Source: Prescottella agglutinans
Lineage (GTDB): Bacteria > Actinomycetota > Actinomycetes > Mycobacteriales > Mycobacteriaceae
Length of the DNA: 64,000 bases
NCBI RefSeq assembly: GCF_004011865.1
Contig: NZ_RKLP01000007.1
Location: 248,001-312,000, forward strand
Direction: 5' to 3'
The position numbers and the translations under genes were made by a program. Below, one piece after another: positions 26,241-34,693 of this stretch. The notes below the pieces were generated by a model. That model saw nothing but the letters and a program-made list of their open reading frames with translations, was not told the origin of the DNA and searched no databases. The first letter of the stretch is position 1; every line of letters begins with the position of its first letter.

Positions 26241-27617
26241 TCAGCTGTGTAGCAGGAAGTGTTCCATCACGCGGGTCCCGAAGCGCAACGCGTCGACGGG
26301 TACCCGTTCGTCGACGCCGTGGAACAGCGCCGCGAAGTCGAGATCCGGCGGCAGCCGCAGCGGGGCGAACCCGAAGCAGCGAATCCCCAACCGCGCGAAT
26401 GCCTTTGCGTCGGTTCCCGCCGAGAGCATGTAGGGCACGGTGCGCCCGTTCGGGTCGTGCGCGAGGATCGCGTCGTTCATCGCATCCACGAGGTCACCGT
26501 CGAACGTCGTCTCGTACGAGTCGAGCTTGGTGATCCACTCGCGGGTCACGTGCGGCCCGATGAGTTCGTCCACCTCCCGCTCGAACGCGGCCTGCCGCCC
26601 GGGCAGCACCCGGCAGTCGAAGACGGCCTCGGCGGTCTGCGGGATGACGTTGGCCTTGTAGCCGGCCTTGAGCATCGTCGGGTTCGCGGTGTCGCGGAGG
26701 GTGGCGCCGATGATGCGGGCGATGCTGCCCAGCTTCGCGAGCGTGCCGTCGATGTCCGGGGAGTTCGGGTCGAACTCGACCCCGGTCTCCTCCGCCAGGA
26801 CGGTGAGGAACTCGGCGACCGAGTCCGACATCACGAGCGGGAACGTGTGGTTGCCGAGCCGGGACACCGCGTCGGCGAGGATCGTCACCGCGTTGTCCTC
26901 GTGCAGGAACGACCCGTGCCCCGCGGTGGCCTTCGCGGTCAGCCGCATCCACCCGAGGCCCTTCTCGGCCGTCTCGACGAGATACAGGCGCTTCTCCGTG
27001 CCGTCCGCGCGCGGGACGGTCAGCGAGAAGCCGCCGACCTCGCCGACCGCCTCGGTGACACCCTCGAACAGGTCGGGCCGGTGGTCGACGAGCCACTGGC
27101 AGCCCCACTTGCCGCCGGCCTCCTCGTCCGCGACGAACGCGAACAGGATGTCGCGCGGGGGCACCGTGCCCTCGGCCTTGAACTGGCGGGCGAGCGCCAG
27201 CATCATCCCGCACATGTCCTTCATGTCGACCGCGCCGCGCCCCCACACGTAGCCGTCCTCGACGGCTCCCGAGAACGGGTGCACGCTCCAGTCGGCCGGT
27301 TCGGCCGGGACGACGTCGAGGTGGCCGTGCATCATCAGCGTCCCCCGCGCGGGGTCCGCACCCCGCAGGCGCGCGAACACGTTGCCGCGGCCCGGTGCGC
27401 CGGATTCGACGTACTCGGTCTCGTAGCCGACCTCCTCGAGCCTCGCCTGCACCCAGAGGGCGCACTCCCGCTCCCCCTTGGTCGTCTCGAGTTCACCGGT
27501 GTTCGACGTGTCGAACCGGATCAGCGAACTGACGAGGTCGACGACCTCGGATTCGGCGCGACTCGGGGACCGTTCCGACGACCGATCCGACGTCACTGCT
27601 TCTTCATTTGCTCCCAC
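26241..27617 (-). CDS. M20-family metallopeptidase/deacylase (Rv2141c-like, DapE/carboxypeptidase type)
   Basis: 458 residues. A di-zinc M20 hydrolase: the metal and catalytic residues are seen in [10 protein letters not shown] (His, Asp), GRGAVDMKD (bridging Asp), FVADEEAGG (catalytic Glu-Glu) and a C-terminal His in LFHGVDE. A dimerisation lid lies between. Such enzymes remove N-acyl groups or cleave dipeptides; DapE activity itself is not shown by sequence. The start is uncertain: GTG at 27617 or GTG at 27596; an ATG at 27607 is out of frame. Leads the PEBP gene. Confidence 0.85.
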   Translation of the reverse strand: MGANEEAVTSDRSSERSPSRAESEVVDLVSSLIRFDTSNTGELETTKGERECALWVQARLEEVGYETEYVESGAPGRGNVFARLRGADPARGTLMMHGHLDVVPAEPADWSVHPFSGAVEDGYVWGRGAVDMKDMCGMMLALARQFKAEGTVPPRDILFAFVADEEAGGKWGCQWLVDHRPDLFEGVTEAVGEVGGFSLTVPRADGTEKRLYLVETAEKGLGWMRLTAKATAGHGSFLHEDNAVTILADAVSRLGNHTFPLVMSDSVAEFLTVLAEETGVEFDPNSPDIDGTLAKLGSIARIIGATLRDTANPTMLKAGYKANVIPQTAEAVFDCRVLPGRQAAFEREVDELIGPHVTREWITKLDSYETTFDGDLVDAMNDAILAHDPNGRTVPYMLSAGTDAKAFARLGIRCFGFAPLRLPPDLDFAALFHGVDERVPVDALRFGTRVMEHFLLHS

Positions 27618-27804
27618 TCCCCTTTCCTACCACCGCCAGACTCACCGCACGCGATGCGACAAGCACGCAGATATGCCGCAAAAACACCCTCTGACCAGCC
27701 GATTTTGGACCTGGCGCAATATCGGATAATCTTTCCAGGCACCCGGAGAACGGGGGCAAACGAAAAACAACTGAAGGCCCCGCGAACAGGCGGGAAAACA
27801 ACGA

Positions 27805-27890
27805 GTCCGAGTGGCGGAATGGCAGACGCGCTAGCTTGAGGTGCTAGTGTCCTATTAACGGACGTGGGGGTTCAAGTCCCCCCTCGGACA
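27805..27890 (+). tRNA. tRNA-Leu (anticodon GAG)
   Basis: 86 nt class II tRNA. The acceptor stem GTCCGAG pairs with CTCGGAC, the anticodon stem CTAGC with GCTAG, and the loop TTGAGGT places GAG at 27838-27840, reading CUC and CUU. A long variable arm follows, then the T arm GGGGG-TTCAAGT-CCCCC. CCA is not encoded. Confidence 0.96.
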
Positions 27891-27907
27891 CTCTGAGTTG
27901 AGACAGA

Positions 27908-27946
27908 CGAGAAGACCCCGGTTCCTCAGGAGCCGGGGTCTTCTCG
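27908..27946. terminator. Terminator shared by tRNA-Leu and the convergent S8 protease gene
   Basis: A 14-bp perfect stem (CGAGAAGACCCCGG with its complement at 27933-27946) lies 17 bp after the tRNA and 16 bp after the end of the minus-strand protease gene. It can act in both directions. Confidence 0.75.
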
Positions 27947-27962
27947 TTCCGCGTGTTCGACA

Positions 27963-29186
27963 TCAGTGGTGCATCGCCTCCGTCCTGAGTCCGGCGCGGT
28001 CGGCCTTCGTCAGTTCCCGCACCGCGAGATCCTTCGCGCACACCAACAGCGACCCCAGCGCGCTCACACGCGGGAAGGTCAGTTCGGTGTGCCTGACGTT
28101 GTCGTGGTCGTCGGCGCCGTCGTAGACGACCGTGGAACCTCGCATCAGCCACCGCTTGACGTCGACCACCCCGGGCAGGTGACCGGTCGTCCGCAGGTAG
28201 AACGACTGCAGCAGCGCCACCACACCCAGCACCACCGGTGTCGCCTGGCTGGCGCCGTACTGGATCGACTCGCCGGTGTCGTTGAGGATGCCGGCCGACG
28301 TGATCGGCGCGCCCGGCGCGAAGGCGTCGGTCGCGCACGGTCCGCCCACGGTGCGGTGCAACCGCTGCGTGAACGGTGTCAGCCGATCGGAATCCGACGC
28401 GAACGCCTTCGCGCCGTCGCGATACCGGAAGCTGCCCTCGTCCGCGTCGTACACGGCCCCGACGCTGATCGTCTGACGGAAGATCGCCGGATAGCACATT
28501 CCCTGCGTGCCGCCGTGCGCGTAGTAGTCGTTGCCGGCGGCCACGCAGCAGCACACGCCGTCGTCGGTCAACTCCTGCAGCAGCGCACCGATCGCGTCGC
28601 CGGGCATGTCGGTGTCCGTCGTCCGGTTGTCGGCGGCTCCCGTCGCCAGACACAGGGCCGAAATCCCCAGCGACGCCCTGTGATCGAGCACCCAGTCCAG
28701 CGCGTCCCGGACATCGGCGAAGCGCCCGGTGCCGTCGTTCGCGAGCACCTTGAGCGGCACGATCCGCGTGCTCGGTGCGACGCCGGTGTGGATGCGGCCC
28801 GCGGCCGCGATCCCGGTCACGCTCGTGCCGTGGCCGTGCCCGTCCGAGACCTCCGCGGGATCGCCGCCGTAGTCGGCGGTGAAGTTCCGGCCCGGAAGGA
28901 CCCGCCCCGCGAAGTCGACGTGTGTGGTCCGCAGCCCGGTGTCGAGCACCGCCACCGTCACGCCGGATCCCGAGACGTTGAAGTCGCGGCGGGCCTGCGG
29001 CGCCCGCACCAGCAGGTCCACCTCGGTCAGTTCCGGAAGGAACGGCCCTTCCTTCTGCAGCGGAGGTTCGACCGGCACCACCGACTCCGCGTGCAACATT
29101 TCGAAAGTGCCGACGGCGCTGCCCCTGAGCGCGCTGCCGGTGGCGTCCAAGCCGGGTTGGCCGGAGGACCCTTTCGACTCGTTCAT
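27963..29186 (-). CDS. Subtilisin-like (S8) serine protease without signal peptide
   Basis: 407 residues from ATG 29186 (GAGGAGG upstream; a GTG at 29195 would add three). The triad is complete: Asp82 in AVLDTGL, His119 in GHGTSVTG, Ser313 in YGASQATP, with oxyanion Asn219 in AAGND. There is no signal peptide or membrane segment and only about 70 residues precede the domain, so it seems to be intracellular. The Ser motif GASQA departs from the usual GTSMA. Cysteines are frequent (VCCCV). Substrates unknown; it is divergent from the zinc-finger SDR gene. Confidence 0.88.
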   Translation of the reverse strand: MNESKGSSGQPGLDATGSALRGSAVGTFEMLHAESVVPVEPPLQKEGPFLPELTEVDLLVRAPQARRDFNVSGSGVTVAVLDTGLRTTHVDFAGRVLPGRNFTADYGGDPAEVSDGHGHGTSVTGIAAAGRIHTGVAPSTRIVPLKVLANDGTGRFADVRDALDWVLDHRASLGISALCLATGAADNRTTDTDMPGDAIGALLQELTDDGVCCCVAAGNDYYAHGGTQGMCYPAIFRQTISVGAVYDADEGSFRYRDGAKAFASDSDRLTPFTQRLHRTVGGPCATDAFAPGAPITSAGILNDTGESIQYGASQATPVVLGVVALLQSFYLRTTGHLPGVVDVKRWLMRGSTVVYDGADDHDNVRHTELTFPRVSALGSLLVCAKDLAVRELTKADRAGLRTEAMHH

Positions 29187-29394
29187 TGTCCTCACCCTCC
29201 TCGAGTGTCATTTCTCGAGCGGGGAACTGCCCCCGGGGGCACTCCCCCTGGTACTACAAATGCTCCTCTCGCCTGCACGCCGTGTCACCCGTACGGCGCC
29301 CGAAAGTCCTGGTTCGGGCACTCGGTAGAATCGGGCGTCGACCCGATCCTCCGGGTCGGGTACCCGCACGAGATCAGGACTGAGTTACCCACCG

Positions 29395-30849
29395 ATGGCA
29401 CAACCGATGACGGGTATCGACCCCGCCGACCTCGACGTCTGCCTGCGGGTGCTGTCGGAGGCATCCGCGCTCGACTCCGACCACCCGGATTCCGTCGCGT
29501 TGCAGCGGGCCGTCGGCAACCTGTTCAAGAAGCTCAAGCGCCGGCGGCGCAACGAGACGCGTGACGCGATCTCCGAGGCCGATCGCGCGGTCGTCGCGGC
29601 CACCGCGACGGGATCGCCCGACCGGATCGACGACGAGACCGCGGGGATTGCCCTGACGTCCAACGCCGTCGGCGCCACCGCGGGCACCCTCATCCGCCCG
29701 CGGCCGTGCTACATCTGCAAGCAGCGCTACACGCACGTGGACGCGTTCTATCACCAGTTGTGCCCGGAGTGCGCGGCCCGCAGCCACGCCAAGCGGGATC
29801 AGCGCACCGACCTCACCGGCCGACGCGCCCTGCTGACCGGTGGCCGCGCCAAGATCGGCATGTACATCGCGCTGCGACTGCTCCGCGACGGCGCGCACCT
29901 GACCATCACCACCCGCTTCCCGAACGACGCCATCCGCCGGTTCAAGGCCATGGAGGACAGCGCCGACTGGATCCACCGCCTCCGCGTGGTCGGCATCGAC
30001 CTGCGCGATCCCGCGCAGGTCGTGGCGCTCGCCGATTCCGTTGCGGCGCAAGGCCCGCTCGACATCCTCATCAACAACGCCGCGCAGACCGTCCGGCGCT
30101 CCCCCGGCGCGTACAGCGCACTGGCGGACGCCGAGTCGGGCCCGCTGCCGGCCGGCGAACTGCCCGACGTCGTGACGTTCGGCAAGACCAGCGAGGCGCA
30201 CCCGGCGGCGCTCGCGGGGTCGCTGTCCACGGCGGCGTTGACGGCGTCGACGAACCTGTCGGCCGACGAGGTCAGCTCGCTCGCGCTGATCGCGGGGTCG
30301 GCGACGCCGGCCCGCATCGAGCAGGGTGTGGCGATCGACGCGGGCGGCCTGCTGCCCGACCTGGCGCACACCAACAGCTGGGTGCAGACCGTCGAGGAGG
30401 TCGACCCGATCGAACTGCTCGAGGTGCAGCTGTGCAACTCGGTGGCACCGTTCATCCTCGTCTCGCGCCTGCGTCCCGCGATGGCCGCCGCGGCGGCCCG
30501 GCGCAAGTACGTGGTGAACGTCTCGGCGATGGAGGGGCAGTTCAGCCGCGCCTACAAGGGGCCCGGCCACCCGCACACCAACATGGCGAAGGCCGCGCTG
30601 AACATGCTAACCCGCACCAGCGCCAAGGAGATGCTCGAGGACGGCATCCTCATGACCGCCGTCGACACCGGGTGGATCACCGACGAACGGCCGCACTACA
30701 CCAAGCTGCGGTTGGCCGACGAGGGCTTCCACGCCCCGCTCGACCTCGTCGACGGTGCGGCCCGCGTGTACGACCCGATCGTGCAGGGCGAGGCGGGCGT
30801 CGACCTGCACGGCTGCTTCCTCAAGGACTACGAACCGTCCCCCTGGTAG
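29395..30849 (+). CDS. Short-chain dehydrogenase with N-terminal zinc finger
   Basis: 484 residues. The first 100 are helical and basic, then a zinc finger with Cys105, Cys108, Cys123 and Cys126 (RPCYICK, QLCPECA). An SDR Rossmann domain starts at ALLTGGRAKIG (145-155), has ILINNAAQT and NVSAMEG, but the YxxxK motif reads TNMAK before AALNM: the Lys is kept and the Tyr position is Thr. An 80-residue insertion follows NNAAQT. The architecture suggests a nucleic-acid- or protein-binding oxidoreductase, or a non-catalytic NAD-binding protein. Function unknown. An extended -10 (TAGAAT, 29326-29331) lies upstream. Confidence 0.8.
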   Translation: MAQPMTGIDPADLDVCLRVLSEASALDSDHPDSVALQRAVGNLFKKLKRRRRNETRDAISEADRAVVAATATGSPDRIDDETAGIALTSNAVGATAGTLIRPRPCYICKQRYTHVDAFYHQLCPECAARSHAKRDQRTDLTGRRALLTGGRAKIGMYIALRLLRDGAHLTITTRFPNDAIRRFKAMEDSADWIHRLRVVGIDLRDPAQVVALADSVAAQGPLDILINNAAQTVRRSPGAYSALADAESGPLPAGELPDVVTFGKTSEAHPAALAGSLSTAALTASTNLSADEVSSLALIAGSATPARIEQGVAIDAGGLLPDLAHTNSWVQTVEEVDPIELLEVQLCNSVAPFILVSRLRPAMAAAAARRKYVVNVSAMEGQFSRAYKGPGHPHTNMAKAALNMLTRTSAKEMLEDGILMTAVDTGWITDERPHYTKLRLADEGFHAPLDLVDGAARVYDPIVQGEAGVDLHGCFLKDYEPSPW

Positions 30850-30951
30850 ACCCAGGTCACAGCCGGGAAGGGACGTGTGCCACACCCGGATTCCGTGCCG
30901 GACCGGGGATACTGGACGAGCGCACCTGTCGTCGACCGTCCAGGAGGCCCC

Positions 30952-31347
30952 ATGGCCATCGCCGTTGCATACAGCGACAGTCCCGAGGGCCGCAATGCGG
31001 TGGTGCACGCCGCCCGTGAGGCGATGCAGCGCCGGGAGCAACTCCTCGTGCTGCAGATCGTCGACGACGCGGCGGCGGTGGCCGAGTCGGAGTCGACGCG
31101 TGCCGCCGTCACGGCGGTGCTGGACGAGGACGGTGTCGTCGGATCGTCGTGGGAGTTGCGCACCGCCGAGCACAGCGGTGACCGTGTCGGTGCGCTCGTC
31201 GACCTCGTCGGCGGCTGCGGGGCCGGACTGTTGGTCGTCGGCAGCCGCCGGATGACTCCGGTCGGCAAGTTCCTGCTCGAACGATCGCTGCAGCGTCTGC
31301 TGCTCGAGGTCGACGTGCCCGTTCTGGTGGTCAAGGAACCGCGTTAA
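30952..31347 (+). CDS. Universal stress protein (UspA) domain protein
   Basis: 131 residues from ATG 30952, with GGAGG upstream. A single Usp domain: the N-terminal strand IAVAYSDSPEGRNAV, a central helix-rich part, and the C-terminal GLLVVGSRRMTPVGKFLLERSLQRLLLEVDVPVLVV, where G-x2-G-x9-S/T marks ATP-binding members; here the motif reads SRRMTPVGKFLLERS and is degenerate, so nucleotide binding is uncertain. It is followed by a DUF2784 gene. Confidence 0.82.
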   Translation: MAIAVAYSDSPEGRNAVVHAAREAMQRREQLLVLQIVDDAAAVAESESTRAAVTAVLDEDGVVGSSWELRTAEHSGDRVGALVDLVGGCGAGLLVVGSRRMTPVGKFLLERSLQRLLLEVDVPVLVVKEPR

Positions 31348-31392
31348 CCTGAAATCGGTTGAGGCCACGTCCCGACGGCGGGAGGTGTCGGC

Positions 31393-31767
31393 GTGCTGTA
31401 CCGGATGTTGGCGGACGCCACCGTGGTCGTCCACCTGGCGTTCCTCGGCTACGTCGTGGCCGGGGGGTTCCTGGCCTGGCGCTGGAGGCGCACCATCTGG
31501 TTGCACGTCGTCGCGGTCACCTGGGGCTTCAGCACCGTTCTGCTCGGCTTCGACTGCCCGCTGACGTACGTGGAGAACTGGGCCCGGGAACGCGGGGGCG
31601 AGCCACGGCTGCCGTCGACCGGCTTCATCGCCCACTACCTCACCGGTGTCGTGTATCCGGAGCACGCCCTCAACCTCGTGCGTGCGCTCGTCGCGGCGTG
31701 CGTCGTCGTGTCCTGGGCCGGGTACGCGTACCTGCGGACCCGCTCGCGGCGCGGTGCCGCGGTGTGA
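31393..31767 (+). CDS. DUF2784 small membrane protein
   Basis: 124 residues, GTG start at 31393 behind GGGAGG. Three hydrophobic helices (about 8-28, 37-52, 95-113) and the family motifs VVHLAFLGYVVAGG and FDCPLTYVENWAR (conserved Cys-Pro) identify DUF2784. Between helices two and three is a polar loop with a GFIAHYL stretch. Function unknown; likely an inner-membrane protein. Confidence 0.82.
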   Translation: MLYRMLADATVVVHLAFLGYVVAGGFLAWRWRRTIWLHVVAVTWGFSTVLLGFDCPLTYVENWARERGGEPRLPSTGFIAHYLTGVVYPEHALNLVRALVAACVVVSWAGYAYLRTRSRRGAAV

Positions 31768-31809
31768 CTTCCGTCGCCGAAATCCTTACCCGCTAGTAGG
31801 GTCGGCATC

Positions 31810-33054
31810 ATGACCGCACGATCACGCGATCTCGACGTCGTCGTCCACGGCGCCACCGGCTTCGTCGGCAAGCTGGTGGCCCGGTACCTGGCCGAGCACG
31901 CGCCCGCGGGCACCCGCATCGGGCTCTCGGGGCGCTCCCTCGAACGCCTCGAGAAGGTGCGCGCCGGACTCGGCCCCACCGCCGCCGACTGGCCGCTGCT
32001 GCGCGCGGACGCCACCGACGACGCCTCGCTGCGCGCACTCGCGGCCGCCGCCCACGTCGTCGCCACGACCGTCGGGCCGTACGCGAAGTACGGCCTGCCA
32101 CTCGTCCGCGCGTGCGCCGAGGCCGGCACCGACTACGTCGACCTCACCGGTGAGGTGCCGTTCGCGCGGGAGAGCATCGACCTGTTCCACGAGACCGCCG
32201 CGGCGAGCGGCGCCCGCATCGTGCACTCGTGCGGGTTCGATTCGATCCCCTCCGATCTCGGTGTCCACGTCCTGCACCGCCAGGTCCGGGCGGACGGTGC
32301 GGGCGATCTGACGGACACGACGCTGGTGGTGACGTCGCTGCGCGGCGGCGTCAGCGGCGGCACCATCGACTCGCTGCGCACCCAGATCGACGAGACCAAG
32401 CACGACGCCGCGCTGCGAAGGCTCACCGCCTCGCCGTACTCCCTGAGTCCGGACCGCGCCGCCGAACCGGACCTGGGTCCACAGTCCGACGTCGCACTCG
32501 TCCGCGGGTCGGACATCGCGCCGGGCCTGTCCGGCTGGAAGGCACCGTTCTTCATGGGGCCGTACAACACCCGTGTGGTGCGCCGCAGCAACGCCCTCAC
32601 CGGGCACACCTACGGCAAGCAGTTCCGGTACCGCGAGGTGATGAACGTCGGATCGTCGTTCGCGTCACCGGTGATCGCCGCCGGTGTGGCCGCGGGCATG
32701 GGCGGCCTCGTCGCCGGACTGGCGTTCCCACCGACGAGATGGGTGCTGGACCGGGTGCTGCCGAAGCCGGGACAGGGACCGAGCGAGAAGTCCCAACGAC
32801 ACGGCCACTTCACGATCGACGTGTTCGGCCGGACGACGACCGGCGCCCGGTACACCGCGCGCGTCGCCGCCCAGGGCGACCCGGGATACGCGGCGACGGC
32901 CGTCATGTTCGGCGAGTCCGCGCTGGCGCTCGCGCTGCAGCGTGACGACCTGCCCGGCCGCGCCGGCGTCCTCACTCCCGCGATCGCGATGGGCGACGTC
33001 CTGGCGGATCGGCTGCGTGCCGCGGGCTTCGAGATCCGGGCCGGGCGCGCCTGA
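31810..33054 (+). CDS. Saccharopine-dehydrogenase-like / trans-acting enoyl reductase family protein
   Basis: 414 residues. The N-terminal Rossmann fold (VVVHGATGFVGKLVARYL) is followed by a GLPLVRACAEAGTDYVDLTGE stretch and HSCGFDSIPSDLGV, which define the family that includes the trans-acting enoyl reductase Rv2953 of phenolic-glycolipid synthesis and its paralogue Rv2449c. A hydrophobic segment near 290-320 could attach it to the membrane. No polyketide synthase lies nearby, so the enoyl-reductase role is only a possibility. Confidence 0.83.
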   Translation: MTARSRDLDVVVHGATGFVGKLVARYLAEHAPAGTRIGLSGRSLERLEKVRAGLGPTAADWPLLRADATDDASLRALAAAAHVVATTVGPYAKYGLPLVRACAEAGTDYVDLTGEVPFARESIDLFHETAAASGARIVHSCGFDSIPSDLGVHVLHRQVRADGAGDLTDTTLVVTSLRGGVSGGTIDSLRTQIDETKHDAALRRLTASPYSLSPDRAAEPDLGPQSDVALVRGSDIAPGLSGWKAPFFMGPYNTRVVRRSNALTGHTYGKQFRYREVMNVGSSFASPVIAAGVAAGMGGLVAGLAFPPTRWVLDRVLPKPGQGPSEKSQRHGHFTIDVFGRTTTGARYTARVAAQGDPGYAATAVMFGESALALALQRDDLPGRAGVLTPAIAMGDVLADRLRAAGFEIRAGRA

Positions 33055-33057
33055 GCG

Positions 33058-33933
33058 TCAGTCTCCGTTCGGGGCCTGCGACGACGCGGCTCGACCGGAC
33101 AGGTCCGCGAGCGTCAGCCGATGTTTCGGCGGACGCTCGCGAATCATCGTCCGGGTCACTTCCTGATTCGGGCCCACGTGGAGGAGCTCGCCCGGACACA
33201 GCGACTCCCAGTCGGGGTCCTCGTCCATCGGTTCGGTCGCGACCACGACCGCCGGCAATGTCGCCAACGCGCCCGACCTGGCTCGGACGGTGCCGGCGCT
33301 GCTCGCGTGATCGAGGTGCCGCCGCCCGCTGGGTCCGCCCGGTCGGCGTCGCAGCACCATGAGGTCGTCGGTGTCCGGGTAGCGGAACGCCCACAGCTGG
33401 TCCGCCTCGATCAGGACGAAGTTGATCGAGAGCATCCGCAGGTTGTCGGCGATCCAGCCGACTGCGCCCGCGATCCCGGCGGCCACGTCACCGTCGTTCT
33501 CGTCGATGTGCCGGGTGATCAGCGCGAAGTAGCGCTCGGAGTCGGTGTCGCCCTGCACCAGGTCCCGGTACTCCCCGAGTTCCGCCTCGAGCGCCGGCAG
33601 GTCCTCGATCACCCCGTTGTGCGCGAACAGCCGGCCCTTCTGCTCGAACGGGTGGGTGTCGGCGAGATTGTTCGCACCGGTGGTGGCGTAGCGCACGTGC
33701 GCGACGAACGTGGTGGACTCGCGTTCCTTGGCCTCCCACGCGAACCGGCTGTCCTCGTACGCGGCGACGGGTTGTTTCTCCAGCCGTGGAGTCCCGTCCC
33801 CGGCGAAAGTGCCCAACCCGGTGCCGTCCGGCATCCGCCGGCTCTGCTGCGCGAGGCTGTCCTGCGCGTCGAGCAACCAGAAGGTGGCGTGCACACGGTG
33901 CGGGGCCGCGGACATTCCGAACAGTCGACACAT
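33058..33933 (-). CDS. Class II glutamine amidotransferase (GATase_4/6-type, EgtC-like)
   Basis: 291 residues. The catalytic Cys is residue 2 (MCRLFGMS), exposed after Met removal, and the Ntn-hydrolase glutaminase fold is seen in HVRYATTG, HPFEQKGRLFAHNG and the GDTDSERYF substrate loop. No synthetase domain is attached, so it is either a stand-alone amidohydrolase or partners another enzyme. EgtC, the ergothioneine hydrolase, is related, but no other egt gene lies nearby. It converges on the enoyl-reductase-like gene with 3 bp between. Confidence 0.85.
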   Translation of the reverse strand: MCRLFGMSAAPHRVHATFWLLDAQDSLAQQSRRMPDGTGLGTFAGDGTPRLEKQPVAAYEDSRFAWEAKERESTTFVAHVRYATTGANNLADTHPFEQKGRLFAHNGVIEDLPALEAELGEYRDLVQGDTDSERYFALITRHIDENDGDVAAGIAGAVGWIADNLRMLSINFVLIEADQLWAFRYPDTDDLMVLRRRPGGPSGRRHLDHASSAGTVRARSGALATLPAVVVATEPMDEDPDWESLCPGELLHVGPNQEVTRTMIRERPPKHRLTLADLSGRAASSQAPNGD

Positions 33934-34011
33934 GGTCGTCGTCCTCCTCGCCTCGAGGCCGGTCCCGACCAGTATGACCGCGACCCCGCGCCGGCGCGGG
34001 CGTTCGCCGCG

Positions 34012-34548
34012 TCAGAACTCCATACCGGCGTCGGCGCCCATCTGCATCGTGGTGTTCGCGCCGTCGAGAGATTCGCGAATGATGTCCGCGTGACCCGAAT
34101 GCTGCGAGGTCTCCCGCAGGATGTGCAGCAGCACGCGGCGCGCCGTCCACCACTGCCGTTCGGGTGCCCACGGGGCGGTCGCGAGGGGTACGAGCAGATC
34201 GAGGTCGTCGAGCGATGCGACCAGGGCCTCCGTCGCCTGCGCCGCCGCATCGTAGTCGGCAAGCAGTTGCGCGACGGTCTCCTCGTCGGTCATCCGATAC
34301 TGCTCCATCGCCGTCTCCATGTCGAAGGTGGCGGTCTCGTCACGTTCGAGGATCGTCGTCACCCACTCCTGCTCGGTGTGCACGAGGTGCTTGAGCAGAC
34401 CGCCCAGCGTCAGTTCGCTGACCGTCGTGCGAGTACGCGCCTGCACGTCGTCGATGCCGCGCATCGTGATCAGGAAGTTGTGTCGCTGGTCGGCGAGCAG
34501 GGCCAGGATGTCGGCGCGCTCGCCGCTGGTGGTGGTGTTCTCGGTCAT
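34012..34548 (-). CDS. DinB-family (DUF664) protein, possible mycothiol-dependent transferase
   Basis: 178 residues, a four-helix DinB bundle. The metal-site histidines are visible in LLKHLVHTEQEW and HILRETSQHSGHADIIRE. In actinobacteria many DinB proteins use mycothiol or bacillithiol for conjugation or isomerisation; the presence of mshC in the window fits such use but does not prove it. It is a single gene, divergent from the CoA transferase. Confidence 0.85.
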   Translation of the reverse strand: MTENTTTSGERADILALLADQRHNFLITMRGIDDVQARTRTTVSELTLGGLLKHLVHTEQEWVTTILERDETATFDMETAMEQYRMTDEETVAQLLADYDAAAQATEALVASLDDLDLLVPLATAPWAPERQWWTARRVLLHILRETSQHSGHADIIRESLDGANTTMQMGADAGMEF

Positions 34549-34693
34549 CGGATCGTCCTTCGTTCGGATTCGGAGTGCCTCGATGGGAACGACGCTACGG
34601 ATGATTGCGGACAGCTTCGGTCCTCATTGGTCGGGCGGCGAAGATTCGTGTCTCGAGGCGTGTCGGCAGACCGACCGATCTAGCCTCGACGTC

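Noticed and set aside
27805-27963. tRNA-Leu as attachment site of an integrated element
   Set aside because: No integrase gene or repeated tRNA 3' end lies nearby; the tRNA is followed at once by a terminator and a normal gene.
33058-33933. EgtC (ergothioneine synthesis) assignment
   Set aside because: The glutaminase fold and Cys2 fit, but no egtA, egtB, egtD or egtE is adjacent, so only the class II amidotransferase call is supported.
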